Notes: generated by a model not told the origin, from the sequence alone. A stretch of DNA of 64,000 bases from Rhynchonema sp. JSB1_4 (GCA_030248065.1 JASAMV010005429.1:62001-126000); one strand, 5' to 3'. Shown: positions 12,201-23,565, numbered from the stretch's first letter. Numbers and translations are program-made.

Positions 12201-14500
12201 CGCTTTATTGGTTCACTTGGCTCGTGTGCAATCCGATGAGCACAATAACAAAGGCGATCTCCGTCTGTTGTTCATTTGCAACTGGGGGAATGCGGTCTGT
12301 CTGCTACAAAAAAATTGCGAATCTTGAGTGCATGAGAATGTCCCCTCTGCAGGACATTCACAAACAAAGCGGCAAAGCGGGCGAGGACCTCGAGGTGCTC
12401 GACAAGGCACTGCGTGTAATGCATGTTGTGCCGAAAGAGTGTGATGACATGATGCAGGTCGGCAGGTTGCAGGGATTCGACGGCAAGATCACCGCGCAGG
12501 GAAAATTGCTGCTACAGGTCTGTTGGGTCAACACTGTCAGACACAAATGCCAACACGGTAGATTGATCGAATGTAACTGAAATAAGAAATGTCTCGTCGA
12601 CACTGTACTGGCAGGCGAAAAAAACCGGTTTTATTCCGAAAAAAAGACGTTTTTTAGACCCGAATACTTTTCCATTTATTTTTCCGTGGGTACCTTTCCG
12701 GTTTTTGATCGAAAAAATATCGGTAGTTTATTCCAATTTTGCCAAAAAATTGCAATGCAAAACAGATGAGTTTTTCGATTTTAGTGAAAACTTGGCTCGA
12801 GCACGAAAATTAAGCGGCCCAAAATGGGCCAAAAAGCGTAAGTGTTTCGACTGACTTCAGCATTCTTCAAGGACGCACTCGTCACTTCGAACAAGTTTTG
12901 CACTGAAATTGTTATATTTTTTGAAATCACGTTCTTAAGTACTGGAAAAATATTTGGAAAAAAACGGTTTTTTCGGAAAAAAACCGTTTTTTTCACGACA
13001 AATAAAAAACGGTTCTTTATGACAGTATAGTCGACACATACGACGTTTCGCTGGTATTTGACTTTCTACTCTTTTGTATCATCATTAATGGCACATTTAT
13101 GGTGTACACACATGCGTACCTCATTTTCGTTACTGAAAAACTGATGGTGATCTGTCGCATCGATTCAGGGCACATTGCAAGTGTTCGAAAACTTGGCCGG
13201 TCAGCCGCCTTCCAAATCAGGCAAGGATCGACACATATTCCTGTTCGAACAGAGCATCATCATCGCCGACTGTATCAAACCGAAGAACAACTTCGGCAGT
13301 CCAAACTACGTGTACAAAAGTCATTTCCTGGTTAGTTACGCCCGGCTTTTTTTGGGTTACCGTATTTCCTCCAATAGAAGCCACCTCCTCGCGTCCAAGA
13401 AGCCCCCCGACAGAAGTCCCCTATCAGAGCATGGCTGAAAAATAGTACGGCGTTTGGCAATATGTTGCTTATCGCTTGCGGCGGACAAAAAACAATAACG
13501 TCTCTGAAATTGAATCAAATAATCGTGACGAGCCCTCCCTACTTGCAGGTGAACAAAATGTCGATGGAGCCGAATGTGCCCGACGAACCCCTTCGATTTG
13601 TGCTAAGGAGCAATGATCCGTCCGTCGGTCAATCATATGTAATGCAGGTTCGTCATAAAACATTTCATTTTCCTAGTTCTGTTTTGCCTTGTCGTTTTGG
13701 TGTTACGCTTAGTCAGTGTGCATTTTTCTATTCCGATGTCACACAGCCAACCAGCAGTGTTTTTTACTTACTTTAGGTGCCATGGCACCTAAAAACTGAA
13801 ATCTTGCTTCTAGATTTTTGAGTTTGGGTGCCAATTGCACCTGGAATTTGTGCCTTTTAGTGGTTTTCGCACTAATTTAACTGCCAGAACGTCTTCACGT
13901 CTTCTTGGCACCTGATAATCGAAGATTTAGGTGTCGTAGCGCCTGGGTCTCATTTGTGATAAAAACCCCAAACTAACGAGCAATTGAGCACATGCAATTT
14001 CATGTGCCTTTATGCTTCAGGCATCGTCAGCAGAGGAGAAGGACGAGTACGTGGCCCAGATCAACAAGATTCTCGATCATCAGCAAATGTTCCTGCAAAT
14101 GATCCAACGACCGCAAGCGGCCATGCCCGGCGCCAGTCACACTGGAAACAGGTCGGTCTGAAAGCTTTCGCTCATTATAGTCCATTTTAGTCATCTAGCT
14201 AAGTGAATCCGATCAACCGGGATAATATGAAGTCGCTGTGTGGTGTCCTACGGTGCTTGTGCATTCGCCACATTGTTACGACAACACGAACCTGACTTCC
14301 TAGAGTTATTATTATTTCTCTCTTGTTGCAGAGGCGGTCCTAATGGGATGGCCGGTGCCGGCGGCGGTGATAAACACAAAAAGTCGGGCAAATTCGGCAA
14401 AATGTTCGGTGGTGACAGCAAGAAAGACGATAGCTCAGGGGATAAGGAGAAGAAATCGGGCGGCAAAAAACTACTAGACGGACTCAGGGGCAAGAAATAG
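215..14500 (+). CDS. Trio/UNC-73-like Rho guanine nucleotide exchange factor, 3' part (SH3, second DH-PH)
   Basis: The C-terminal half of a Trio/Kalirin/UNC-73 RhoGEF, which loads GTP onto Rho GTPases in cell and axon guidance. Exons I can join in phase: 215-355, 446-about 580 (SH3-like, with [13 protein letters not shown]), 2143-2245, 2377-2524, 10317-10652, 10904-11082, 11279-11449, 11861-11930, 11996-12181, 12353-12517, 13169-13330, 13549-13647, 14021-14151, 14332-14500. The DH domain spans 11279-12517 ([16 protein letters not shown], then [17 protein letters not shown]). The PH domain spans 13169-14151 ([14 protein letters not shown]). After SH3 the chain reads [14 protein letters not shown], matching the basic linker that follows SH3 in Trio. 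The SH3-to-linker junction is the one I could not fix: an exon may be missing or the donor lies a few bases upstream. The protein ends in a Gly/Lys-rich tail without Ig or kinase domains. The 5' part is outside the window. Confidence 0.9.
3815..4072. repeat. A-rich low-complexity stretch with C homopolymers
   Basis: Runs of A and T dominate 3830-3950. They are followed by about 17 C at 4017-4035 and about 14 C at 4057-4071, split by an A-rich spacer. This is simple sequence with no coding signal. Homopolymer lengths here may be unreliable. Confidence 0.7.
5396..5610. mobile_element. Inverted-repeat MITE, about 215 bp
   Basis: The left end CAAGGTGGCCCAAAAAGTAC and the right end, read on the minus strand as CAAGGGTGACCTAACAAGTA, stay similar for about 65 bases each (shared ACGGAAACT, GTGCTTACAG). 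There is almost no unpaired middle and no ORF. It is a non-autonomous DNA transposon, possibly Tc1/mariner-like from the terminus style. A clean target duplication is not visible. It lies in the large Trio-like intron. Confidence 0.75.
9586..10090. mobile_element. Probable hAT-like non-autonomous element
   Basis: It begins CAGGGTTCGTC, and its other end, read on the minus strand, begins CAGAGTTGGGCAATAAC. Both are typical of hAT ends. Both halves are rich in runs of T and A around GCGTTTTT and AACGCC. The flanking 8-mers are TCCACGCT and TCCACATC, which match at only five positions, so the target duplication is decayed or the borders are slightly off. Confidence 0.45.
12604..13029. mobile_element. 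hAT-like MITE with 8-bp target duplication
   Basis: A 426-bp element in the Trio-like intron 12518-13168. It is flanked by an exact direct repeat GTCGACAC (12596-12603 and 13030-13037). The ends are inverted: TGTACTGGCA on the left and TATACTGTCA on the minus-strand right, followed on both sides by related GAAAAAAACCGG and GAAAAAAACGG blocks. The 8-bp duplication points to the hAT superfamily. It has no ORF and is non-autonomous. Confidence 0.75.
13773..13792. repeat. Perfect palindrome around AGGTGCCATGGCACCT
   Basis: The 16-mer AGGTGCCATGGCACCT is its own reverse complement, and the palindrome extends three more bases on each side (13772-13793). Looser copies follow at about 13829 (GGTGCCAATTGCACC) and 13931 (AGGTGTCGTAGCGCCT). 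All lie in a Trio-like intron. No function can be assigned. Confidence 0.7.
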
Positions 14501-16467
14501 TTCCCCGCAACACGCCTATACTCGGTGTGAAACATCGGCCGGTAGGACTGCCATTATCTCCTGATTATAAATAGCATACGTAGTCGTCGTATTATGGCTG
14601 TTAACTACATGTCCGTCCTATTTGTGCTGCGCGTGTAGTTTATTTGGAATGCTTCCCTGAAGTTATGTACAAGGAAGTCACTGCTCACGTGGTGTGCTGC
14701 AAGTTCGTCCAATCTCCGGTGTGTGCATCGGCTGGATTCTGCAATTAAGATCGAAATGGCAATGTTTCGGTTACCCTGCTGCTGCATGGCACCGTATTGC
14801 ATTTGTACTTGTTTCTACTGGGATTCTCCCAGCTGATTCTGTTCAACTTGACTGCTATGCGGCAAAACGTGATGCTTCGATTTTTGCGTAGGCTACTACA
14901 ATTTTGTAGAACCTCAGTCCGTCTCCGTCAGTTCTGCTCGGGTGCATGCAAACGATTTGTCCTAAGTTTCTTGTGTCTCGCGCTGAGCTGACAAAATGAT
15001 AGCGCAGAAAACACTGGTGATTTTCTCACAACATTGTGAACAGGCTTATTTGTATGCCTGTCTGAAAAGTTGTTTGCACGATTTAAAATATTTTTACACA
15101 CACTCAAGATTCTGGTGCGCTAATTGAGTACGCCGTGATGCTTGTTTGTTTTCGTCTGTTATTTCTTGTATGCATGTTACATAAATTCTTGTATCCACTC
15201 CACGTTATACGTATATACCACACTTACAGACTAGTCCAGTGAATTGGTTAGATCTTATTGTTTTTGAGGCATTCAGAACTTTTTTAAAAAGGTTTACACA
15301 TTTTTGGCTCATTTTGATCTTTGTCAATTTCACATGCCAATCTGCACCACGCTGCTGTGTACAGTCGTCTGCTGTAGAAAAAAATTGTGGTACACTTTTG
15401 TCAAGAAATTTAGGTGTTCATAGTCGGTAGCAGAAAATACTGAATATCCTAAATTGTCTGCCATTGACTATACATCGGGAGTTTTTATTGGGTGAATACG
15501 GTTACGAAATACAATCTAAGCTTCTTCTTGTCTGACTTGTTTCTTCATTGTGAGCTCTACTTTCCGACAAAAATCGGTGGTTTTGTACCGAACATGTCTA
15601 TTTTTTCGATATTTCAAATATAATGTATTTGTTTTTGCCTGGCTTCGTGGCTTTATACTGATAATTCGAAAAGCATTGCATTGTAACTATATTTCCTTTA
15701 CTGTTTTGAGTTCGTTGTTTTACGTTTTAGTGTGAACTTCGGCAGATAAACGTTGTCTTTGGTCACATGTTTTTGCCAATGTATACACATTTGAAGGTTC
15801 GGTGTTCAATTTTATACATAAATTCTTATTTTTTCTTCGGTTTCTTATTCCGCTGCTTATGAAGCTATGTAACTTGTAGTAGACAAGCGCTGTAAGTACG
15901 TTATGATATTGCTGTAACTTATATTGTTCATTTTTTGTCAGTTTTTCTAAAAATCAGAATGTTTGTACACAAAATGTTATGCGATTACCATTGTTCTGGA
16001 GAACGTATAATACCTGTAATGTTTTCTGCGCTGAACGATTGGCTATACATAATATTATATTATTATTGATAAAATAGGTCGAAAAATAAAATTAAAAGCA
16101 AACTTCATGAACAGACCGCTGACAAATTGAAATAATGCACAGAATTTCACTCAGTTATTTTACAGTAGGTGAGCAATGGCAGCAGGCATACACGAAGAGC
16201 ATTCAGGCAGTGTTGCTGAACTTAGCGAAAGATATCACGGAGCATACAGTGACGCACTCCATATTCTTTTATTAAAAAATGATATAATAAACGCCTGGCG
16301 TTATGAATAACGCAAGGCTGAATTTGTTACAGTGTTGCCTAGAGCAAACAAGCATTATCGAGATTCGGCAAAGCATCTGCTAAGTTGAGTATAGTATCGC
16401 AATGTACAAGTCAGTCCACAAGTTCGCATCACGATCGCAGAAGTAACAGAAGCGCACATTCATTATA

Positions 16468-16830
16468 CAGTGAACCCTCTTTATAGTAACAAAAGCTCAG
16501 CAACCACCGGTCAAGCACCACAAATGCTCCAGTACTGGGAACAAGCGTGAGCAATTGAGCTCAATCTACCTACATATAGCTCAAACATCAGACTTTTTGT
16601 CTGATGCTGGTATTATGGTGTTATTTCTGGAATTTCGTCTGAGGTGGTGCCAAACACATGCATGATCCACAAAACGACTGTTCCGTTCCACATTCACAAA
16701 TGTCTCGTCACATGCAAAATAGGCCCATGGGAACATCTCTTGTAAATTCTTTATAGTGAAAATCCCTATCCTTTGTAGGGACAAAAGTGATCTGGTCCCG
16801 TTTATGTCACTGTATAAAGAGGGTTGACTG
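16468..16830. mobile_element. Tc1/pogo-type MITE with TA target site
   Basis: A 363-bp element flanked by TA on both sides. The left end is CAGTGAACCCTCTTTATA and the right end, read on the minus strand, is CAGTCAACCCTCTTTATA (one mismatch). CAGT...CCTCTTTATA ends with TA duplication are typical of pogo/Tc1-like elements. The interior has a small hairpin (CATCAGAC, then GTCTGATG, near 16586) and no transposase. Confidence 0.8.
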
Positions 16831-17352
16831 TAATTATATAATCAAGCAGCACCTTGTTGCGTGTGTGTGTGTTCCTCTCGCCTTGTCCCGCAAAGAGTGA
16901 GTATCGCAGCCAATTTTATAAAATAATAAAGAATAGACGACGAATTCATAGCGTTATTACGATGGTGAGTGAGTGAGACATCGATTGGCCTAGTAGACGA
17001 GCAAGGAGCGATAAGTACGATAGGCAGTGACGGCCGATGGTTGTTTGCGCACCAACGCCGATGCTGTGGTGCTGCCGTAACGACTCGTTTGTTCGCGTGC
17101 ACCCCAATAGATTCGATGCATCCGACGGTCGTCATCAAGCTCATAGTTCGGATGCAGAAACGGCGCCGCTGTGCGCAGACCACCCAGTTTGTCTGCAATG
17201 CAATATACATTGTGTCGATATGAGAGCCACGGACCCTATCACACGTTCATTATAAGCGACCCAGCGCTTGGCGTGTGAGCAAAAGGCTACTATTTTCACC
17301 AGCAAATTACTCTGAAACTCTCCCTCTAGCATCCTCTTGTCCTACAATTAGG

Positions 17353-17522
17353 GGCTTGTCAATTGGGGCCCAACCAGAGGTTTACTTTCAGCCGTTAGGC
17401 TTAAAACTACGTACACTTATTTTCAGGCTTAGGCTTACACTGTGTTGATAGGGGTGAGGTGAGGGATGCCTACGCTAAGCCTAAACCCTGAAAGTGAACT
17501 CTCTGGTCAGGCCTCAATTGAT
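17353..17522. mobile_element. Short foldback repeat
   Basis: The left arm (about 17357-17405: TCAATTGGGGCCCAACCAGA, then TTTACTTTCAG and TTAGGCTTA) is mirrored on the right (about 17470-17522: minus strand TCAATTGAGGCCTGACCAGA, then TTCACTTTCAG and TTTAGGCTTA). About 165 bp with little interior, so a MITE or foldback element. The class is unknown. Confidence 0.65.
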
Positions 17523-17553
17523 CGGGCCGCAGTTGTACGCCTAGGCTTGGGTG

Positions 17554-18228
17554 CTAGTCAAGCACGGCTTTTTTATTCATCGTCAGGCAATTCAGAGGCT
17601 TGGAGTTGGTCCCTGAACTAAAGACGCTCAAAAACTCACGTGTGAATCTAAAATCGTCGTATTGATATCTTGTCATGGAAACTGGTCGTGTGATGAGGGC
17701 CCTGGGCGTGCGTTGGGGCAACATTGCCAGATAGTCGGGGTACTCGGGTTTGGCCCGATAGGTGGGTGGTGTGTGGAAGGGTATGGATTCGCGATGGCGA
17801 CTCTGTCGTTGTTTGTTGCGCTGTTTCATCTGTGCGTCGAATGCCTTCTGTCGACTGACGAGCGAGTGTTCGCGTTGCCACGAGTCCGATTTGCACTTGT
17901 ACACGTGACACGAGTTGACGTATCGCGGCACGAACCGGTCGGTGAACTGCATGCCTTGCGACGGTGCCAATGACGTGTAACTGTTGGAGCGACGCAATGA
18001 GCCGAAGTTCTCGCGCATTTCCGTGTCGAACGACAATGAACTGCTGCTGGCACTGCGCCAAAGACGTTGGGCTGGTGCGAACTTCTCGGCCACGTATTCA
18101 CGGAAGGTGGCCTTCGGGTAGGTGAAGTCTGAGAACCACTTCCTTGTGGTCGAATAGCTCGACCAGCCACCGGTGCGTGAATCGACCTCGTCACGTACAC
18201 GACTCAACAACTTGCTGCCACGGGACAT
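17554..18228 (-). CDS. Unrecognised basic, Ser/Arg/Tyr-rich protein (about 224 residues)
   Basis: A long open exon beginning MSRGSKLLSRVRDEVDSRTG, with Ser-rich and aromatic clusters (WSSYSTTRKWFSDFTYP near residue 23, SASSSSLSF, RSNSYTSLAP) and a basic stretch KQRNKQRQSRHR. I cannot assign a family. There is no signal peptide and no membrane segment. A TTGCAG acceptor (18246-18251) and a GTACGT donor at 18282-18287 suggest a 42-bp intron in the 5' UTR. A strong GTGAGT donor lies at 17634-17639 inside the ORF, so the true C-terminus may continue in an exon below 17554 that I could not find. Composition differs from the random ORFs around it, which is why I call it coding. Confidence 0.6.
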   Translation of the reverse strand: MSRGSKLLSRVRDEVDSRTGGWSSYSTTRKWFSDFTYPKATFREYVAEKFAPAQRLWRSASSSSLSFDTEMRENFGSLRRSNSYTSLAPSQGMQFTDRFVPRYVNSCHVYKCKSDSWQREHSLVSRQKAFDAQMKQRNKQRQSRHRESIPFHTPPTYRAKPEYPDYLAMLPQRTPRALITRPVSMTRYQYDDFRFTREFLSVFSSGTNSKPLNCLTMNKKAVLD

Positions 18229-20216
18229 TGTGTCGGTGCTGCGCTCTGCAATCAATGGCAGATACAAACTTGATAGGGCACACGTACCATGGATATGCTG
18301 TACGTGGCAAAATGTAAGCTTATTTCCACGTAAGGGTAACGTTTACTACTCAAAATGAGGTAAGTCAGCTTGCACATTCAAATGGCTGATAGCCACTTAT
18401 TGATGTTGAATCGCTAGATTCAGAATTAGGAAAACGGCACCGGTACAAAAAGGGTTTTTGTATGGTTCAGCGTAATGGCTAATGGTCAACACAAAGCAGC
18501 ACTGAGTGAGCGCAAAAATAATGCGTGGCATCAGTCGTGAGTTTACGACTCTAGTTGATGATCGGAGTTCACCACAATGTGCGTATACAGTATCAACAAG
18601 CCAGCCCGCGCTATTTTACCAATTATATAACACCACACACAATACCAAACAGCTGATGAAGCACGCAGAGAAACGTTTGGTGAATGGAAAGAGTTTCTGC
18701 TGTGCTGATCACCAACACTAATGGCTGTCTTTGCTGAAACTTCAAGCCAGTGAAATTTCAAACAAATGACAGTCTGGTGGGCTGCTCAACCAAGACCACT
18801 GCAGCAAACTTGGAGTGTAGTGATTTGAAACCCTGTTGGAAAACACCTAACCTACGTAAATCAAAAGTTTGCTTCAAAATCAAAACATGGTGTAAGTCCA
18901 GGGTTGGGACCACAACTTGGGACCTCAACGGGTTGTCAGTTTCAACTTCCGTTTTCCTTGGCTTGTGCGTCTATTACACAACCATTGAGAGCGCTAAGAA
19001 GCACAATACTGACGCTTCAAGTGACAATATCGTAATATTCTTAAAGCGTAAATGCGCACCATTTAAAAATATGTGTGTTGCATCTTGGTATACCTATAGG
19101 TGTATGTATAGTGCTTCTGCCACCAGTCTTGACGTGAGAAAACAAAAGTCAACGCTCTGGTCTGTACGAGCATTTTTGGTCTGACAGCGGAAAAATTATG
19201 GACTTTTTTCACGTGAAGAGTCCCCAAAGTCTGCCTTCGGTTCTATACCCCACGTTACCTGGGAAGCTTTAAAAATACAGCACACAGAAGGTGAGCAAAA
19301 GAAGTCACACTGCTTTCTGCTGTCTTTGGGCAGTTTAAAGCAAAACTTCGCAGTTTCTATGCAGAAGCAGCAGACCAAAATGTGTTCCTGCGGGCGCGTA
19401 GAGTTGACATATGTGCGCACGCTTGTCTGTGTCGACAGCAAAGTTTCACTTTTTTCGCCGTCGCGAGTTTTAGCAGATGTTGCTGTGTTGCTAAGGTTTG
19501 AGCCACAGCATAGTCTCACCACCACCATCAGGCTCTTGGGGACAGCAGCTCCAAGCATCTGCATGATTCTTCCGTCAAACGTATGAAAAGTGTGGATTGG
19601 AGACCCAAAGAAAACTCTCTGAAAGCTCAACGAAAAGTTTTCTCTGTGAAGGGTGGAGAATAATCGCATCCAGTTTGTTGGGTGGAAGTTGGAAAATGTA
19701 GAGAATGCGTGACAGCAAGTACCTAAGCTACGTATTATTCCACTTCCACAAAGGAAAGCACAGAAATGGAAGAAAAGGCTCGGCTTCTCCCAGAAGCGCA
19801 AGAAAAAACAGGCCACCAGACAAGTCTTCACAGGTGAACGCATACCCCAGTTGTGTTTTATATTGCCTTTATATACATGTACCGTCTATCGTTTACATTA
19901 GCTGGAGACATCTCAACTTTGCTACAAGCTGTTGCGTTATGAGCCTCGTTAAACCAACCACCATCTGTTCAATCCACAATCTGATTAGCGCGTGGTTCTC
20001 AAGCATGCTAAAATGTAAATGCAATCGCTAAAATATTTGAACGCTGGTGTGTGATTGTCTCTGCGGGATGAGCGGTATTGGCATCGGAGAAAAGTTGGAA
20101 GGATGGCATGACGGACAAACTACATTGAAAACCAACTGGAGAATGTTCTTGTGCGGCTATTGCACAATCATGTTCAATGGGTTCATAACTTCCGTAAAAA
20201 CCACCGCTGCCGTGCA

Positions 20217-20352
20217 TCAGCCTAGCGCAGTGGTTACTTCGAAATTTGTAACTATGACAAACTCCCGTGAGTGCTCATTCATTTGAGTACGTGGGTTCGA
20301 AACCTGGCGGTCTCTCCAGCGGACAGCCTAGCCATGCGCGCCGTCTGATGCC
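20217..20352 (+). mobile_element. tRNA-derived SINE, copy 1
   Basis: A polymerase III A box TAGCGCAGTGG (20223-20233) is followed 71 bases on by a B box GGTTCGAAACC (20294-20304) and a shared tail CGCGCCGTCTGATG. A second copy lies 420 bp downstream. The match to the A and B box consensus with divergent sequence between identifies a tRNA-derived SINE rather than a functional tRNA: no cloverleaf can be drawn. Confidence 0.75.
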
Positions 20353-20638
20353 TTTTTGTGTGCATGATGCACCACATACGCATTCTCGTCCGGGAAACCA
20401 AAACACACGAGGGCCGGTAGGTACGCACACTCTGGTGCACTCGGACTGTTCAGCATTTTGTGGAAAACACGCACGTCTGAGTAAACTGCAGTTTGTCAAC
20501 ACTGAGCACACAGCCAAACCTTACAAACAAGCACTGTGTGCGCTCTGGCACCAAATGTACAAGTCAGCCAGTGTAGCAAGCTATTGCACAATCATATCCG
20601 AGTTTATATACGCAGTTCAGAGCGGGCGTTGCTAGGCG

Positions 20639-20776
20639 TCGGCCTAGCGCAGTGGTTACTTCGTATTTGTCTCCACAAAAAAAATTCGCTGCGATTATTC
20701 AACCAACTGAATACTTCGGTTCGAAACCCGGCGGTTGACAGCCGCCACCCTAGCCACGCGCGCCGTCTGATGCTTT
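20639..20776 (+). mobile_element. tRNA-derived SINE, copy 2
   Basis: A box TAGCGCAGTGG (20645-20655), B box GGTTCGAAACC (20718-20728), then CCTAGCCACGCGCGCCGTCTG. It shares the head (CCTAGCGCAGTGGTTACTTCG) and the tail with copy 1, while the stretch between the boxes differs in sequence and slightly in length. Confidence 0.75.
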
Positions 20777-22033
20777 TTGGTGATTCTTTTGGGATCATGT
20801 CCGTAGAGACGACACACAATTTCTTTGATGTTATCGTAAGCACAATTGCAATCACAGTGATTGCCAAGTTCTTTTCGTCTGTGTCGTTATGTTTTGTCAT
20901 GCATATTGTATGTATGTTAACAACAAACTGTGTGTAAAACAACGGAAACGGCACTGAGATACATACTGTATGCGCATACGCTTCAGTGGCTCGGAATGAA
21001 AGCGCGCCAGTCACGTGATCAGCTTTACGCCGCGTCAGAACAGAGTTGAGAACCACGGTCACTGTTTAGCGTCAGCTAAGATTTTTAAGAGGCAGCACAC
21101 GCGCTGCTCTGAAGTGCACTCCTGGCAGTTACGCAAGGTGTCATCCCTTCTTCGGAATAAAGTGTCACGCGGAGCACATCGTCGGCATCGTATACAGCGG
21201 TGGCGGATCCAGCCAAGGGAGGGGCCATATCCAAAAAGTCATTTTCTTATCTAGTTCATGTTCCATTTTGAAACGTCATTTTTATCGTGCGTTCGTTTAG
21301 AATTTGGCGATTTTTGCACACACTGTGACACCGCGGCGAAATTTTGGCACTCTGAGCGCGCGAGCGCTGAATTTCATTAAAAATGTGGGTCTCTGATACG
21401 CGGCGCGTGTGATTTTTGGACTTTTAAAAAGTGTATCACAGTGAAAATCCTGCAAGTTAGCGGTTCTTCTTTTCCTTGTTTCTTTTCGAAACTGTGCCCC
21501 CTTCTGGGGCGATCCACCCTTGTCCCGTGCCGTACCCAAAACAAACTCGCTGTGGGCGTATATCATTCACATGCGGTATTAATATGTGCTGTACGTACAG
21601 TGTTCAACCGCAAGAGTTTATTTAGGCACACCATAAGCCCAAGACACAACTTTGTGACACAGTGCCAATCACTCACCCACAAAGGAAGAACGACGAGTGA
21701 CATTGAACAACAACCGCACCTTTGGTGACAAAGGCAAGAGAATCACAACATGCTGGCAGCGACACATTTTACAGAAAACCAGTGGTGAGTGAACCTTCAA
21801 GGACACACACATCAGTGAAATGTTTCACCGGAATGTTTCAACTGAAAAGGCAACGTCAGTCTGTCAGTTCAGCTGGCATGGAACCTTTTCAAGTTGGCAT
21901 TTCAAAAAATAGCCGTTTATTCAGCATCCCCACTTTTTTTCTGAAATGTTTTATTTCATAAACACAGCTTCATTTTCAGATTCAGCTCAAGCTGCTGTAT
22001 TTCCACGAGCGTGATTGTTGAGTGGCAGACAAA

Positions 22034-22323
22034 ATGGTGGATCTGTCTGGCTCGGATGGTCCGATGGAGCACAGCTTCGACAACTCGGTCTTCATTGCGC
22101 CGGCCGTCATCATTTTCGGATTAGTTGGTCAGTTTCAACCTGAAATTTGTCTGACGTTGCGATTTTCAACTGTTTTTCATCCTTAAACTTTTTATGAACT
22201 TCATACAGATTCGTCATTGCTGTTTCAGGTATAGTGGGCTACAAGCTCTATTCGTCGCTCAAATCTAAAGAGGAGAAGAAGAAGTTCAAGGCGGATAAGA
22301 AAAAGGAAAAGAAAATGAAATAA
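22034..22323 (+). CDS. Small single-pass membrane protein with lysine-rich tail
   Basis: Two exons, 22034-22127 and 22229-22323, split by a 101-bp intron (donor GTCAGT, acceptor TGTTTCAG) and joined in phase, give 62 residues. The N-terminus is short and acidic (MVDLSGSDGPMEHSF). One hydrophobic segment follows (FIAPAVIIFGLVGIVGY, about residues 20-36). The tail is strongly basic (SKEEKKKFKADKKKEKK). The positive-inside pattern puts the tail in the cytosol. The start has a good context (GACAAAATGG). It resembles small integral membrane proteins in general layout, but I cannot name a family. Confidence 0.7.
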
Positions 22324-23565
22324 ATGAGGACATGACCGGCGAGGACTGCATATTACAACGTTTTCAATACTTGGCAAAGGCGCAACAACCCAAAAATCTA
22401 TCCAACTTGCCGGCCAATTAATGCTGTACAAAGCGCTAAACATACCAAGCTTTGCTTCTCACATTCTCTTTCCGAAAACGAATTCTCTTCAACTTATCGT
22501 TCTTCGTTTGTCTATCTCAAACTCTCATTTACGGCTATTTCTTAATGAAAAGATTGATTTAACTCAATCACGCACATTCCAAATCTTTCACGATGATATC
22601 CCAATTCTCCGTCTTTTTTTACCAATATATACAGCAGTGTCAGTTTTGTTTCAGTTCCCTTTCATGCTACTGTAGGGCTGACGTCATTGACGAAATTTGT
22701 CCTAAAATTGTATTTTTATCGATTCCCCAATTCTGTGATGACAATAACAAATGTAATGTTATGAAAGTTGTGAGATGTTTCTATGATATCTGAGACCTCT
22801 ATAGTGCTTCACCCTGCGTGGAATTGTTTCCAATGAAATTTGGTGCGGTTTGTATTGCTATTTATTTCAATGATGTCGCTAGTTATCGTTGTTGTTATTT
22901 GTTTGCTATTGATGTATACTACCAAAAGTGCACTGTACTATTTCAAGTTTTGGAACCATTATTCTTCTGTGTATTTTTTTGTGTATCAAATATTTTCAGA
23001 AGAATTCGATTTTTTATGGATACGTACTAATACGGCGTAGAAAAATTACGTTGTTTTCCGCATATTACACTGCATCACATATCACAAGCAAAATCCGTTC
23101 TGAAATTCCACCCCAGTTCAACTTTGTTGTCTTATAACAGCGTTTCCGGAGCTGAATTCTCAATTCGCCGTTTGTCTTGCATCATAAAAATGATCGTAAT
23201 AGGAAATTACTAATTTATGTCGTTGTTTCATCGAAATAAAGATGGTCGTAGTTCCTTGCTGCCTCCTTGTCTGTATTTCAAGCAGATACAAGCACAAACA
23301 TCTTACGCGAGCGAAGTGCGTGCCTCGAGTCCGGAGGTAATGCATGAGCAGAGCATCCGCACTTTTCCAAGCTCGCGTGTCTGTGAGGTGTGCTCGTTTA
23401 GTTGCTATGGCTACATGAGTGGGTGCACATGCGTGCGTCTATGTACCTTCTAGTTGATGGTAGGCATGGATCAGAAGTTGTCAGACCTTACACGAGGAGT
23501 TCCTTGAACCGAAAATTCATAATTTTTGGGAATAATTGCCAAAAAGTGTCAATTTGAGTCCAAAA
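22324..23565. other. AT-rich intergenic stretch before BBS9
   Basis: 3' UTR of the small membrane protein, then AT-rich DNA. The ORFs are short, Phe/Tyr/Cys-rich and unsupported. I see no clear promoter element upstream of the BBS9 start at 23566. Its ATG sits in CAAAAATGTC. Confidence 0.5.

Larger units (their letters stand above)
14501..17550. other. 3' UTR and intergenic stretch after the Trio-like gene
   Basis: No coding exon is recognised. An AATAAA at 16085-16090 could be the polyadenylation signal of the Trio-like gene but is 1.6 kb past the stop. The stretch contains the MITE at 16468-16830 and the foldback repeat at 17353-17522. ORFs here show no domain or composition that supports translation. 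Confidence 0.5.
18268..22033. other. Intergenic stretch with SINEs, no gene recognised
   Basis: It holds two SINE copies (20217-20352, 20639-20776). There are fairly long ORFs at 18750-19184 (+) and 19196-19843 (-, 215 codons). Their translations are Cys/Phe-rich with no domain I know, and the opposite strand is also open in part, so I do not call them genes. The 19.2-19.8 kb part could be a decayed element. Confidence 0.45.

Noticed and set aside
19196..19843. Minus-strand ORF of 215 codons
   Set aside because: Cys/Phe-rich with no motif, no supporting splice sites, and the opposite strand is partly open. Probably chance or a decayed element.
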